Of a stretch of 64,000 nt of DNA, positions 36,364 through 46,003 are shown one piece after another; the stretch's first letter is position 1; every line of letters starts with the position of its first letter. This DNA is from Candidatus Terasakiella magnetica. Its GTDB lineage: Bacteria; Pseudomonadota; Alphaproteobacteria; Rhodospirillales; Terasakiellaceae. Below the pieces are notes generated by a model, which saw only the letters and a list, made by a program, of their open reading frames with translations, was not told where the DNA came from and ran no database searches. Where the stretch lies: NCBI RefSeq assembly GCF_900093605.1, contig NZ_FLYE01000047.1, forward strand, positions 1 to 64,000, written 5' to 3'. Both the position numbers and the translations under genes were made by a program.

Positions 36364-38581
36364 TGCATTAGATATTCCGTCCGGCACACCGGATGAAGCT
36401 TTAAAGCTGCGCAAAATCATTGCTGCCTTGATGAAGCAGGTGGAGCGCACCCTTGATGTTCAAGGCGGGGCTTTTTCCCTTTTTCAAACCGCAACTTTGC
36501 TTGATGATAAGGTGCGTGAGCGCACAAATGAGCTGGAAACAGCCCTTAATGAAGTTGAAAATATCAATAAGGAGCTCACCCGCACGAAAGGGGAGGCTGA
36601 AACTGCGCGTATTCGCCTTGTTGAGGCGGTAGAGAGCGTTTCTGAAGGCTTTGCCTTATACGATAGCGAAGACAGGCTGGTTCTGTGTAACGAGAAGTTC
36701 TGGGAATTTTGGGGCGGTAAGGAAAAAGAGGTTTCTTACGGTATCCAGTTTGAAGATATGGCCCGGCGTTTTGTTGATCGCTATGTGGTGCCCTCTGAAG
36801 TTTCTGATGTAACAGACTGGATTGATGAACGCCTTGCACGCCATCGCAATCCACGTGATTCTTTTGTCATCCAGTTAAAGGATGGTCGCTGGCTTAAAAT
36901 TAATGAGCGCCCGACAAAAGATGGCGGTGTGGTGGGCGTTTATACCGATATCACCGATATCAAAATGCAGGAACGCATCCGGCGTGAAAAAGAATTGGCT
37001 GAACAAAATGTTCTTTTGCAAGCCTCATTGGATAACCTGAGCCAAGGAGTTTCTGTATTTGACAAAGACCTACAATTGGTTGCGTGGAACCAGCGATTTG
37101 TGGAATTGCTGGAGCTTCCAGACGGGCTTGTCGAACATGGCATGCCTTATTCGCGCTATATCAGATACAACGTATTTCGCGGGGAGTTTGGTCAGGCCGA
37201 TGAAGAAGACTATCAAATGCGCATGGACCGTGCCAAGAAGATGGTCCCGCTGGTGTTTGAATATACCCGGCCTGACGGGAAATCCATTGAGGTACATCGA
37301 AACCCCATGCCTTCCGGTGGCTTTGTCACCACATATACCGATATTACCGCGCGCCTTCGCTCAGAAGAACAGCTTCTTGAGGCTAAGGAAAACCTTGAAG
37401 AGCGCGTGCGTGAACGCACTGATGAGCTGCATCTTGCCAAAGAAGTGGCTGAAGAAGCAAACTTAAGTAAAACCCGTTTCTTAGCAGCCGCCAGTCATGA
37501 CCTGTTACAACCGCTTAATGCGGCGCGTTTATTTATCTCCACATTGCTGGATCGCAGTCTGGAAGATAAAAACCTGCAATTGGTTGAACGCGCAGATTTC
37601 GCCTTAAAAGGGGTGGAAAGCCTGCTTGGTGCCTTGTTGGAAATTTCCAAGCTGGATGCGGGTGCGGTGCCTGTGGTGATTTCAGATTATGAGATCAAAG
37701 ACTTGTTTGACCGCCTTGAAAAAGAATATGGCCCCATCGCGCAAAAGAAAGGCACCAGCTTAAAAGTGGTCGGTTCAACCAAGCTTGTTGCCAGTGATCC
37801 AAAACTCTTTTCACGCATTTTGCGCAATTTTGTGAGCAATGCGGTGCGCTATACCGATAAAGGGCGCATTGTGGTGGGCGCACGACAGGTGGGTAACCAG
37901 CTTAAGCTCAGCGTTTATGATACGGGGACGGGGATTTCAAAAGAAGACCAACGTCATATTTTTGAAGAATTTCGCCAGCTTGATAATGCCAATTCAAGTT
38001 TCAATGCCAATGAAAATAAGGGTGTTGGACTTGGCCTTGCCATTGTGAAACGGATTTCTCAAACCCTTGGTCATGAAGTCACGGTACAATCTGAGCTGGG
38101 CAAAGGCTCGTGTTTTAGTGTCTATGCCCCATTGGTTGAGGCCAAAAAAGAAGTCTCTGCACGAACAGTGGTTGATAAACTGGGCGAAGTTTTAGATGGG
38201 CTTTCTATCCTCATCGTTGATAATGAAACCGATATCCAGTTGGGGATGCGCGGGCTTTTGGAAAATTGGGATTGCCGGGTCTATACGGCGGGCTCTCAAA
38301 TGGAAGCTATTCGTATTTTGGATGAACTTCCGACTTTCCCGGATGCGGTGATTGCGGATTATCATCTTAATAACAATGAGACAGGCCTTGAGTTTCTGAG
38401 CTGGATTAAGCGTGATCATAAGCCTGATTTCCCCGCCATGATTATTACGGCGGACCGCACGGACGAATTGCGCGCAACAATTGCCTCTCATGGCTATGCG
38501 CTGTTGAATAAACCGTTAAAGCCTGCCAAACTCCGTGCGTGGTTATCTCATATCGCAAGTAATTCCTCCTCCCCCCTTTAG
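36356..38581 (+). CDS. NahK-like hybrid histidine kinase paired with FIST protein
   Basis: A 741-residue soluble hybrid kinase. It has an N-terminal coiled coil, two PAS_7-type domains (about 85-200 and 215-330), HisKA with His in AAASHDLLQPLNAAR, HATPase (about 470-590) and a C-terminal receiver (about 625-740; phospho-Asp in VIADYHLNNNETG). Its start overlaps the FIST stop by 8 bp. The layout is that of NahK/FIST two-gene systems, in which the FIST protein senses and the kinase signals. It lies between the aldehyde oxidoreductase genes and tupBC, so it probably senses a metabolite of this pathway. Confidence 0.9.
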   Translation: MIDALDIPSGTPDEALKLRKIIAALMKQVERTLDVQGGAFSLFQTATLLDDKVRERTNELETALNEVENINKELTRTKGEAETARIRLVEAVESVSEGFALYDSEDRLVLCNEKFWEFWGGKEKEVSYGIQFEDMARRFVDRYVVPSEVSDVTDWIDERLARHRNPRDSFVIQLKDGRWLKINERPTKDGGVVGVYTDITDIKMQERIRREKELAEQNVLLQASLDNLSQGVSVFDKDLQLVAWNQRFVELLELPDGLVEHGMPYSRYIRYNVFRGEFGQADEEDYQMRMDRAKKMVPLVFEYTRPDGKSIEVHRNPMPSGGFVTTYTDITARLRSEEQLLEAKENLEERVRERTDELHLAKEVAEEANLSKTRFLAAASHDLLQPLNAARLFISTLLDRSLEDKNLQLVERADFALKGVESLLGALLEISKLDAGAVPVVISDYEIKDLFDRLEKEYGPIAQKKGTSLKVVGSTKLVASDPKLFSRILRNFVSNAVRYTDKGRIVVGARQVGNQLKLSVYDTGTGISKEDQRHIFEEFRQLDNANSSFNANENKGVGLGLAIVKRISQTLGHEVTVQSELGKGSCFSVYAPLVEAKKEVSARTVVDKLGEVLDGLSILIVDNETDIQLGMRGLLENWDCRVYTAGSQMEAIRILDELPTFPDAVIADYHLNNNETGLEFLSWIKRDHKPDFPAMIITADRTDELRATIASHGYALLNKPLKPAKLRAWLSHIASNSSSPL

Positions 38582-38590
38582 AGGTTATTT

Positions 38591-38842
38591 ATGAAAGTTA
38601 CATTGAAGTTATATGCGCAATTGGGCAGTTTCCTGCCTGAAAGCAAATCCGGCAATGAAGCGGAAATTACGCTTGAGGCGGAAAAAAGCGTGCGCGGTTT
38701 ACTTGATGATTTTGGTGTACCACCAGAACATTGCCATCTTGTGTTGGTAAATGGTGAATATGTTGAACCCAGTGCGCGCGAAGAACGCCTGCTGGAAGAA
38801 AATGATCATTTGGCCGTTTGGCCACCAGTTGCCGGGGGCTGA
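38591..38842 (+). CDS. MoaD-type sulphur carrier for the tungsten cofactor
   Basis: An 83-residue MoaD/ThiS-family protein that keeps the C-terminal Gly-Gly (WPPVAGG) needed for thiocarboxylate formation. It probably supplies sulphur for the pyranopterin cofactor of the tungsten enzyme. It begins 9 bp after the kinase stop and is followed by a small unknown gene and tupBC. Confidence 0.88.
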   Translation: MKVTLKLYAQLGSFLPESKSGNEAEITLEAEKSVRGLLDDFGVPPEHCHLVLVNGEYVEPSAREERLLEENDHLAVWPPVAGG

Positions 38843-38847
38843 TTTTT

Positions 38848-39156
38848 TTGAAAACGGTCGAATTTAAAAGTGAAATGGGCACAACGCATAAGGATTTCTT
38901 GCGCCTATTACCCAGATCGGTTCCCGATGCCACCATTGAATATAGTGGCACTGCGCAAGATGGCGCGCAGATCATCGTTGAAAATGCCCCGCTTGGACGC
39001 ATTGAGGTGGAGCTTTCGGCTGAAGGGGAGCGCCGCATTGCCTTGCTGGCCTTGCCCGTAACCCATGTGGTTTTTCGTTTTTTTAATGTAGATGAAGATG
39101 TGGCAAAGGTTGAACTTGATCGCATGGCGAAATATTTCCAGCGTGGTGGCGGATGA
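38848..39156 (+). CDS. Small conserved-looking protein between moaD-like and tupB
   Basis: A protein of about 102 residues with no signal peptide. It starts LKTVEFKSEMGTTHKDFLR and contains alternating charged and hydrophobic stretches compatible with a small alpha/beta fold. No family recognised. The TTG at 38848 is preferred because the upstream ATG lies within the moaD-like gene; GGGGG lies about 9 bp before it. It overlaps the tupB start by 4 bp. Position suggests a role in tungsten cofactor handling. Confidence 0.7.
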   Translation: MKTVEFKSEMGTTHKDFLRLLPRSVPDATIEYSGTAQDGAQIIVENAPLGRIEVELSAEGERRIALLALPVTHVVFRFFNVDEDVAKVELDRMAKYFQRGGG

Positions 39157-39860
39157 GTGAGATCTGGGCAGCTATTCAGGCTGCAGGATCTTTGATTATC
39201 GGCTTTGATGCGAAACTGATGGAAATCGTCCAGCTTTCGCTTGAAGTCAGCCTTACCTCTGTCTTTATTTCTGCACTCATTGGGCTACCTGTTGGGGCGG
39301 GCCTAGTTTTATTACCTATCAGGGGAAAGCGCGCCGCTGTAGTGTTGCTGAATGCCTTGATGGGCTTGCCGCCTGTTGTTGTGGGCTTATTGGTATATCT
39401 CTTGTTATCGCGCTCAGGCCCCTTTGGGGTCTTTGGCCTGCTGTTTACCCCAACAGCCATGATCATTGCCCAAGTCCTGCTGATTACACCAATTATTGCT
39501 GCACTCACCCGCCAAGTGATCCATGAGCTTTGGGGGGAATATCAAGAACAACTCCAATCATTGGGCTGCACAAGATGGAGTGCCATCCCGACCTTGTTAT
39601 GGGATGCGCGTTTTCAATTGATGACGGCTATTCTCGCCGGTTTTGGTCGCGCAAGTGCTGAAGTCGGTGCGGTGATGATTGTTGGGGGCAATATTGACCA
39701 TGTCACCCGTGTCATGACCACAGCCATTGCTTTAGAGGTGAGTAAAGGCGATCTCGCCCTTGCGCTTGGTCTTGGGATTGTCTTAATCAGCCTGTCACTT
39801 ACCATTAATGCCGTGGCCTTTATCCTTGGTGAATGTGCAAAACGGAGGCTTGGCGCATGA
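39153..39860 (+). CDS. tupB: Tungstate ABC transporter permease
   Basis: A 235-residue permease with about five to six helices. Typical stretches include PPVVVGLLVYLLLSRSGPFG and the EAA-like loop ELWGEYQEQLQSLGCTRW. FGRASAEVGAVMIVGGNI is characteristic of TupB/ModB-like permeases. It overlaps both neighbours by 4 bp. Confidence 0.9.
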   Translation: MSEIWAAIQAAGSLIIGFDAKLMEIVQLSLEVSLTSVFISALIGLPVGAGLVLLPIRGKRAAVVLLNALMGLPPVVVGLLVYLLLSRSGPFGVFGLLFTPTAMIIAQVLLITPIIAALTRQVIHELWGEYQEQLQSLGCTRWSAIPTLLWDARFQLMTAILAGFGRASAEVGAVMIVGGNIDHVTRVMTTAIALEVSKGDLALALGLGIVLISLSLTINAVAFILGECAKRRLGA

Positions 39861-40627
39861 GTACGATCCTGCCCCTAAAGGTGAAAGATGTTAATTTCAT
39901 CGCAGGTGATAAACGCCTGATCAAGGATATGAATTTTCAGGTAAAAGCCGGTGCACGTGTTATGGTGCTTGGGGCCAATGGGGCTGGTAAAAGCCTGTTG
40001 TTGCGCATTTGCCATGGCTTGTTGCCAGCCTCATCTGGCGAGGTTTTCTGGAATGGGCAGGCAGGCTTTCCCAAAAAGGTTAGAAAGCATCAGGCCATGG
40101 TGTTTCAACGCCCGGTCTTGTTGCGCAGAACAGCGCTTGCCAATATTGAATATGCTTTAAAACGCCAAGGCATCCATCGCTCAGAACGTCGCGATATGGC
40201 TTATGCGGCAATGAAGAAGGTCGGGCTTGGACGTTTGGCAGAACAGCCCGCACGTGTTTTATCGGGTGGAGAGCAACAACGTCTTGCCATGGCGCGTGCA
40301 TGGGCCATTCAGCCCGAAGTGCTTTTTTTAGATGAGCCTTGTGCAAGCCTTGATCCCAGTGCGACCCATTCTATTGAAGAAACCATTGAAGCCTTTGTTG
40401 AAAAGAAAACAACCATCATCATGACCACCCATGATTTGGGACAAGCCAAACGATTGGGCAGTGATGTGATGTTTATGCATCGTGGTCGTGTTTTGGAAAA
40501 AGCCAATGTGAAGGACTTTTTCACCTCGCCACAAAATGACTTGGCTCAGGCCTTTGTGAAAGGTGAGCTCCTGTGGTGGAAACGCAAAGAGCCTTATCCC
40601 GGTGGCGGGATGAAGATGGGCCGTTAG
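39857..40627 (+). CDS. tupC: Tungstate ABC transporter ATP-binding protein
   Basis: A 256-residue ATPase. Walker A is GANGAGKSLL, the signature is LSGGEQQRLAMARAW, and Walker B is VLFLDEPCASLDP. It overlaps the permease stop (ATGA) and forms the transporter with TupB and the distant TupA. There is no obvious TOBE/Mop domain, in line with TupC. Confidence 0.9.
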   Translation: MSTILPLKVKDVNFIAGDKRLIKDMNFQVKAGARVMVLGANGAGKSLLLRICHGLLPASSGEVFWNGQAGFPKKVRKHQAMVFQRPVLLRRTALANIEYALKRQGIHRSERRDMAYAAMKKVGLGRLAEQPARVLSGGEQQRLAMARAWAIQPEVLFLDEPCASLDPSATHSIEETIEAFVEKKTTIIMTTHDLGQAKRLGSDVMFMHRGRVLEKANVKDFFTSPQNDLAQAFVKGELLWWKRKEPYPGGGMKMGR

Positions 40628-40636
40628 AGCCCGCCC

Positions 40637-41269
40637 CTAAAAGTCGAGGTTCTTGGCTACAAGAACAGCTTGTGTACGGCTGTGAACACCCAATTTGCGC
40701 AAGATCGATGAAATATGTGCTTTAACAGTCGATTCTTTGATGTTGAGCTCAAAAGCAATAATCTTGTTGGGTTTACCCATGGTGAGAAGTTGCAACACAC
40801 CTAACTCTGCAGGTGAGAGCAGGGCTGCTTTTTCTTTAAGCTCATCATCCATGCGGCGTTTATCTTCAATGGCGGCGGCCAGCTCTGGCGGCACGAAGGA
40901 TTTACCTGATAGTACAGACTCAATCGCCTCGCCAATGCGTTCTTTTGAAGATGATTTTGGGATAAAGCCCAAAGCGCCACAGGTGAGTGCGCGTTGGATC
41001 ACATCAGGGCTTTCTTCTGCAGAAACAATAACCACAGGCAACATAGGCGCGTGATTGCGCAGGGTGAGCAGGCCTGAGAAACCTTCTGCACCGGGCATGT
41101 TGAGATCAAGAAGAACCATGTCCAGATCATCATCGCTTTGGGCTGTTTCTTTGGCAGAATCCAGATCGGAGACTTCTACGATTTCCGCATCATTCCAACG
41201 TTCATCAATGACTTGACGCAAGGCATCTCTAAACAAAGGATGGTCATCAGCAACGAGGAATCTGTACAT
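40637..41269 (-). CDS. LuxR-family response regulator (AgmR/ErdR-like)
   Basis: A 210-residue two-domain regulator: receiver (phospho-Asp in MVLLDLNMPG, about residue 54) and LuxR-type HTH (LSPAELGVLQLLTMGKPNK, then STVKAHISSILRKLGV). It resembles regulators such as AgmR/ErdR that activate PQQ alcohol oxidation genes in Pseudomonas. It sits next to the alcohol dehydrogenase, with no kinase gene adjacent, and could be driven by one of the hybrid kinases of the island. It is my leading candidate for the protein binding the recurrent 17-bp dyad. Confidence 0.88.
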   Translation of the reverse strand: MYRFLVADDHPLFRDALRQVIDERWNDAEIVEVSDLDSAKETAQSDDDLDMVLLDLNMPGAEGFSGLLTLRNHAPMLPVVIVSAEESPDVIQRALTCGALGFIPKSSSKERIGEAIESVLSGKSFVPPELAAAIEDKRRMDDELKEKAALLSPAELGVLQLLTMGKPNKIIAFELNIKESTVKAHISSILRKLGVHSRTQAVLVAKNLDF

Positions 41270-41337
41270 TTTTGTTACCTTTAGGCAGACGTAAAGAAGA
41301 GTTTTTCTTATTTTTATTCAAAATACTTTATAGCAGT

Positions 41338-41356
41338 TTGTAGATTGTATCTACAA
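41338..41356. promoter_or_regulatory. 19-bp palindrome upstream of the LuxR regulator
   Basis: TTGTAGAT-TGT-ATCTACAA, a perfect inverted repeat about 70 bp before the regulator start. It may be an operator for this gene; it differs from the island dyad. Confidence 0.5.
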
Positions 41357-41380
41357 TTACAATGATTTTTTGGAAATAGA

Positions 41381-41413
41381 AAAAGGGTAATGCCGATTTG
41401 ACATTACCCTTTT
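41381..41413. terminator. Terminator downstream of the PQQ dehydrogenase gene
   Basis: AAAAGGGTAATG (41381-41392) pairs with CATTACCCTTTT (41402-41413). It ends the minus-strand dehydrogenase transcript. Confidence 0.85.
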
Positions 41414-41446
41414 CCATAACAATGTATGCATTAAATGCATTCTTGC

Positions 41447-43180
41447 TTATTTGGTGAGTTTGAATACCCAAACGCTACCACCTTGGTTAAGGTTTTTGAT
41501 GCGCTTAGCAACATCACCACCCCAAAGTGGAACCGCACCACCCCAGCCGGAAACAACAGCGATATACTGCTCACCGTCTTGAGACCATGTGATTGGAGAA
41601 GCAACGATGCCTGAACCAGTTTGGAATTTCCAAACTTCTTTACCTGATTCTGCATCAAATGCTTTGAGGTAACCTTCAGGCGTACCAGTAAATACCAGTT
41701 CGTCTGTTGTCATAACACCACCCCAAAGCGGTGCATTGTTGCGGTATTCCCACTTGATTTTACCTGTGCGTGGGTCGATGGCTTTCAAAGCACCGATATA
41801 GTCGTCAAACAATGGTTTGATTGTGAAACCAGCACCGAGGTATGCAGCACCTTTTTTGTAAGATACTGGCTCGTTCCAAAGGTCCATGCCCCATTCGTTT
41901 GAAGGTACGTAGAACAGCTCTGTTTTCGGGCTGTAGGCCATTGGCATCCAGTTTTTACCACCAAGGAATGATGGGATAGAGAAGATAGCTTTACCTTTTT
42001 TACCATCTTTAGACTTCGCAGGGTCACCCGCGCGGCCTGTAGATGTATAGTTTGGACGACCTGTCTTGATGTCGATAGATTTCGCCCATGTAATGTCTTT
42101 AACGAACGGTGTTGCGTTTTGCAGCTTACCGTTTGTGCGATCAAGTACATAGAAGAAACCGTTACGGTCAGCGGTTGCTGCCAGTTTCTTGCCATCAAGG
42201 TTGTAAGAGACAACTTCGTTTACACCGTCAAAGTCCCAACCATCATTTGGTGTTGTTTGATAGTGCCAGTTGATTTCACCAGTATCGATGTCGATTGCCA
42301 GACGTGAGGCCGTGTAAAGGTTATCACCTGGGCGCAAGTGTGCGTTCCATGGTGCTGGGTTACCTGTACCGAAGAACAGCTGACGTGTTTCTGGATCGTA
42401 CGTACCGCCGAGCCAAGTCGCGCCGCCGCCCCATTTCCACATGTCACCAGGCCATGTCGCGTTTTTCGTACCTGTCATGGTGCCTTCTTTACCGTTGAGA
42501 GTGCCCATGTGGCCTTCAACAGTTGGACGAGACCAGATCAGTTTACCTGTTTTTGCATCGCGGGCTTCAACTTTACCAACGATACCGAATTCACCACCAG
42601 ATACACCGGTGACAACTTTGCCTTCAACGATCAAAGGTGTCGCTGTCAAAGAATAACCAGCTTTATAATCGCCAACTTTCTTTTTCCACTTAACTTTACC
42701 AGTTTTGGCGTCAAGTGCGATGATTTTGGCATCAAGTGTACCAAAGTAAACCATGTCTTCATAAAGTGCAGCACCACGGTTGATCACGTCACAACATGGC
42801 ATGATGCCATCTGGAAGACGTGCATCATACTGCCATAGTTCTTCACCTGTTTTCACATCAATGGCGAACAGGCGAGAGTAAGAACCTGTTACATACATAA
42901 CGCCATCAGCAACAAGAGGCTGTGCTTCTTGACCGCGTTGTTTTTCACCACCAAAAGAGAATGTCCAAGCTGGAACCAGTTTGCTGATTGTTTTTTTGTT
43001 GATCTGGTTGAGCGGGCTGTAGCGTTGCGCTTGCAAGCCCATACCGTCCGTTACAACTTGTGACGTGTTTTTGTGGTCATTAAGAATTTCATCGTTTGTG
43101 ACGCCCGCTTGTGCGTCAGATGCAAATGCGGAGATAGCCAACCATCCCATAGCCGCAGTTGCCAACAGTGCCCGTTTCAT
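41447..43180 (-). CDS. Lanthanide-type PQQ-dependent alcohol dehydrogenase (ExaF/PedH/XoxF-like)
   Basis: A 577-residue periplasmic quinoprotein with eight-bladed propeller repeats and a signal peptide (cut near AQA/GV). The vicinal disulphide is CC in [11 protein letters not shown] (129-130). Metal ligands are Glu197 (GGEFG), Asn274 (GTGNPAPWN), the catalytic Asp316 and Asp318 in GWDFDGVNE. An Asp two residues after the catalytic one marks lanthanide-dependent enzymes; calcium forms have Ala or Ser there. The CC motif and overall sequence look closer to the ethanol dehydrogenases ExaF/PedH than to methanol-specific XoxF, though both are possible. A strong terminator follows. Confidence 0.93.
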   Translation of the reverse strand: MKRALLATAAMGWLAISAFASDAQAGVTNDEILNDHKNTSQVVTDGMGLQAQRYSPLNQINKKTISKLVPAWTFSFGGEKQRGQEAQPLVADGVMYVTGSYSRLFAIDVKTGEELWQYDARLPDGIMPCCDVINRGAALYEDMVYFGTLDAKIIALDAKTGKVKWKKKVGDYKAGYSLTATPLIVEGKVVTGVSGGEFGIVGKVEARDAKTGKLIWSRPTVEGHMGTLNGKEGTMTGTKNATWPGDMWKWGGGATWLGGTYDPETRQLFFGTGNPAPWNAHLRPGDNLYTASRLAIDIDTGEINWHYQTTPNDGWDFDGVNEVVSYNLDGKKLAATADRNGFFYVLDRTNGKLQNATPFVKDITWAKSIDIKTGRPNYTSTGRAGDPAKSKDGKKGKAIFSIPSFLGGKNWMPMAYSPKTELFYVPSNEWGMDLWNEPVSYKKGAAYLGAGFTIKPLFDDYIGALKAIDPRTGKIKWEYRNNAPLWGGVMTTDELVFTGTPEGYLKAFDAESGKEVWKFQTGSGIVASPITWSQDGEQYIAVVSGWGGAVPLWGGDVAKRIKNLNQGGSVWVFKLTK

Positions 43181-43277
43181 ACAGTTCTCCCTTTCGAGGG
43201 TATTGAGAATTAAAACCTTAGGTGAGTTAAGCCTCTCCCATGCCTAGAACTATGCGTAAAATGGCCCGTTATGAACA

Positions 43278-43294
43278 ATTGGCAATAAGTCTAA
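43278..43294 (-). promoter_or_regulatory. Island dyad upstream of the PQQ dehydrogenase
   Basis: TTAGACTTATTGCCAAT on the minus strand, about 100 bp before the dehydrogenase start. Confidence 0.6.
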
Positions 43295-43338
43295 TTTGGT
43301 TTCTAAGGGGTTGAAGTGATGAAAAAACGCATTCAACT

Positions 43339-44280
43339 TTAGTCTAAGTCTTGGGCAATCAAGGGCAGAGTCTCATTGACAATGTCGGGCCACAGGTGAG
43401 AAACAGAGCGATAAAATTCATCGCGGTGAAGATCAAGTGACTTGAATTCTTCAGGTGTTTTAAGGCGCAAGACTTCTGTCATCTCAAGACCGTCTTTCGC
43501 GGCTTGTTTCAAGGTGGCTTCCAACCATTTTAGATAACGCAATGTTTGCTCAAGCGATGCTCCATCTTGATCAATGGGCCCATGACCGGGAACAACGGTT
43601 TTAAAACCACTGTTCATCAAGATATCAAGGGAATCGTACCAGTTATGGAGATGGGCGTGAGGCGTTGTTGCCGTGCGATTATAAAAGGCGAGATCGCCAG
43701 CAAATAACACACCTGTTTGTTCATCCATAATGGCAAGGTCGCCTTGGGTATGACCGTTTAGCGGTAAAAAACGCAAACTACGCCCCGACATCACCATTTT
43801 TGAGCTGCTGATGGCTTTGGTTGGCAGTTTAAGTTCCGTATCAATCATCCAATCACCCACCATATGGAACATATTTTCAAGCAAGCCGTCACCTTCAACC
43901 TTAATGGCTTCAATCGTTTCGGGCAGTGCGTAAATCTCGCTATCAGGAAAAGCGGTATTTCCCAAGAAATGATCGGGGTGATGGTGGGTAATGATAACGG
44001 AGGTCACAGGTTTGGGCGTAATGGTGCGAATGGCTTTGCGCATTTGCAGGCCGTATCGAAGTGAAGGGCCGCTATCAATAACAATCACCCCGTCGGTTCC
44101 GATAATAAAACCCGTATTGACGATGTTACCGCCATTTTCACGGTTGAAATAGTCCGTTGAACCGATAAAGGCATAAACGTTTTGGGCGACTTTTACGGGG
44201 CTGAGGCTATAGATCAGTTCCTTGGCCTGTGCGCTATTGATCCATGAAATCAGGCTCAGTGCGATGAGGAAGAATTTCAT
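43339..44280 (-). CDS. Quinoprotein relay system metallohydrolase (SoxH-like, MBL fold)
   Basis: A 313-residue secreted metallo-beta-lactamase-fold protein with a signal peptide (cut near AQA/KE). The metal motif is THHHPDHFLG, and later ligand motifs are NGHTQGDLAI and VVPGHGPID. It belongs to the SoxH-like group found with PQQ dehydrogenases and a SoxYZ-like carrier; the chemistry is unknown. Its ATG overlaps the SoxYZ-like gene stop by 4 bp. Confidence 0.88.
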   Translation of the reverse strand: MKFFLIALSLISWINSAQAKELIYSLSPVKVAQNVYAFIGSTDYFNRENGGNIVNTGFIIGTDGVIVIDSGPSLRYGLQMRKAIRTITPKPVTSVIITHHHPDHFLGNTAFPDSEIYALPETIEAIKVEGDGLLENMFHMVGDWMIDTELKLPTKAISSSKMVMSGRSLRFLPLNGHTQGDLAIMDEQTGVLFAGDLAFYNRTATTPHAHLHNWYDSLDILMNSGFKTVVPGHGPIDQDGASLEQTLRYLKWLEATLKQAAKDGLEMTEVLRLKTPEEFKSLDLHRDEFYRSVSHLWPDIVNETLPLIAQDLD

Positions 44281-45050
44281 TGTGTCTCTACCTTAATGTC
44301 AAAGTCATTACCGTTGTTATCGCGCCCCGTTACACGAAGCGGGCCTGATGATTTTGGCAGCTCAAATGTAAGAACCGGGTCTTCGCTGACGGGTTCTTTA
44401 GGCTCAAAACGGGCCAGAAGTTTGTCATTTTGGTCAAACACATTGACCTCTTCTATAATGAAGGTGGCGACATTGCCGGAAAGCCCCGTATCCATGGGGT
44501 GGCGAATGCGCAGGCGCAAACGGTTATAGCCATCTTTTTGCGCCCAGACTTTTCCTTGCACTTCAAGCAAGTGATCTGACCAATCAGAAGACGCCATCTG
44601 TACACTTGGCGCAGCACAGCCCCCGCCATCAGCGCGCACAAAGGAACCAGTCATATGCCATTTGCCATCGGGTGTGCGTGCAATCGCATGAATGACGCTG
44701 CCTTCATTAAGTTTTACCCGTGTGGCAAAATAGGGTTTTGCGGATTTTGGGTAAAAACGTGCAGCAATGGGGAAAGGATTTAAATCTGTCATTAAGACGA
44801 TTTCTTCAACTTTGCCCAAGGCACTGGCATCAACCGAGACAGGCACCTGAAAATTATCTTCCGCATCCAAGGGGACGTAGATCTTAATACGGTTATCGAT
44901 GCTGATCTCGGCTTTTTCACCAAAGGTATCTTCAGCAAGGTATTCCCACATGGGGGATTGCCACGGGTCTTTTGGGATGCTGCCGGCTTGGGCGGTTGTG
45001 GCCCATAAACCCAAGGCGCAAAGTGATAAAAGTTTTCTCATGGCATGCAC
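44277..45050 (-). CDS. Quinoprotein dehydrogenase-associated SoxYZ-like carrier
   Basis: A 257-residue secreted protein, a fusion of SoxY-like (N-terminal) and SoxZ-like (C-terminal) domains. The carrier cysteine lies in ADGGGCAAPS, about residue 144, similar to the SoxY swinging-arm Cys. It probably carries a thiol-bound intermediate for the metallohydrolase. Signal peptide cut near AQA/GS. Confidence 0.88.
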   Translation of the reverse strand: MHAMRKLLSLCALGLWATTAQAGSIPKDPWQSPMWEYLAEDTFGEKAEISIDNRIKIYVPLDAEDNFQVPVSVDASALGKVEEIVLMTDLNPFPIAARFYPKSAKPYFATRVKLNEGSVIHAIARTPDGKWHMTGSFVRADGGGCAAPSVQMASSDWSDHLLEVQGKVWAQKDGYNRLRLRIRHPMDTGLSGNVATFIIEEVNVFDQNDKLLARFEPKEPVSEDPVLTFELPKSSGPLRVTGRDNNGNDFDIKVETQ

Positions 45051-45058
45051 TCTTAACC

Positions 45059-45937
45059 TTAATTATAAAAACTGGCTGGCGGTGGGCTATAGCTCAGGCC
45101 GTGGGCTTTAAAAATGTCTTTAATCTGCCCGCTTGTGACCATCTCACCTAAGATATCACCAACTGCGTAGCCGAGCTGGCGGTAGGTGTTTTTCACCGCC
45201 GCTCCAATGAGCCAGTTATCTTTACTTAGGCCCGGTGTCGGGACTTTTCCAATCTGATAGGCTTTTTTATGGGAGCCAATGGCGCCTTCCACAATGCTGC
45301 GTGGGCCCATCAAACCAAAAGTCTTGCCTTTGATCATGTCAGCGGCTGCTTCATAGGTGGTGGTGTAATGAAGCAGCTTTTCACGAATGCTGCCGCCAAA
45401 GGCCCCAGACAGATACATATCAGCCAAGGAGTCGAGCTCCACACCGATATTTTCAAAACGATAGACCGCCAAGGTGGCATCTTTACCAACCTTTTTAATA
45501 TCACGTGCCAGCACCATATCTTCGCGATAATAAGGGCCAAACAGCACAACAAGGTCGTTGCGTTTTGCCAAAAGGGAATCATAGGGCACATGCAGCATGA
45601 TATCGGCAACTTGCCCGCCCAGATAATGGCCTTTCCAGATGGCATTGCGCAGATCATCATCGACATTTTCATCTGCGGTCTGTTCAATCAGATTGAGGCG
45701 CACATTCAGAGATTTGGCAATATGTTTGGCGATATCAACATCAACACCCTTAAGCTTGCCTTTTTCTTTATAGGAAAAGGGCGGGAAATCGCGATAAACC
45801 GCGATGGAGATTTCGCCTTTTTCCTGAATTTCATCAAAAGAAAACGCAAGCCCTTTTTGAGGACTCGCGCATGCAAGTATTAACAGGGAGGTTATGGGAA
45901 TTAAATGGTTAGGGAATAACCTAATCAGCTGCTTCAT
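45059..45937 (-). CDS. MoxJ/XoxJ-like periplasmic binding protein
   Basis: A 292-residue protein of the quinoprotein-associated solute-binding family (ABC-type fold; PFSYKEKGKLKGVDVDIAKH and LVVLFGPYYREDMVLA). MoxJ/XoxJ proteins act in maturation or activation of the PQQ dehydrogenase, perhaps inserting a metal or PQQ. The ATG at 45937 gives a signal peptide-like N-terminus (KQLIRLFPNHLIPITSLLIL); a start at 45982 is possible but lies against the dyad at 45984. Confidence 0.87.
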   Translation of the reverse strand: MKQLIRLFPNHLIPITSLLILACASPQKGLAFSFDEIQEKGEISIAVYRDFPPFSYKEKGKLKGVDVDIAKHIAKSLNVRLNLIEQTADENVDDDLRNAIWKGHYLGGQVADIMLHVPYDSLLAKRNDLVVLFGPYYREDMVLARDIKKVGKDATLAVYRFENIGVELDSLADMYLSGAFGGSIREKLLHYTTTYEAAADMIKGKTFGLMGPRSIVEGAIGSHKKAYQIGKVPTPGLSKDNWLIGAAVKNTYRQLGYAVGDILGEMVTSGQIKDIFKAHGLSYSPPPASFYN

Positions 45938-45983
45938 TGCTGATTGATAAAAATATGTTAGCACTTGCAAAAAACTTTTCATA

Positions 45984-46000
45984 TTCGACTTTAGACCAGT
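45984..46000 (+). promoter_or_regulatory. Island dyad upstream of the MoxJ-like gene
   Basis: TTCGACTTTAGACCAGT, about 47 bp before the chosen start of the MoxJ-like gene. Confidence 0.5.
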
Positions 46001-46003
46001 TTA

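Noticed and set aside
41427-41441. ATGCATTAAATGCAT palindrome near the dehydrogenase stop
   Set aside because: Short, AT-rich and at the 3' end of a gene next to the terminator; likely chance.
42338-42838. 166-codon reading antisense to the PQQ dehydrogenase
   Set aside because: It is a mirror of the dehydrogenase codons, with a composition rich in Cys, Phe and Thr and no ribosome-binding site.
45269-45883. 204-codon reading antisense to the MoxJ-like gene
   Set aside because: The antisense frame of a well-supported gene; no recognised domain.
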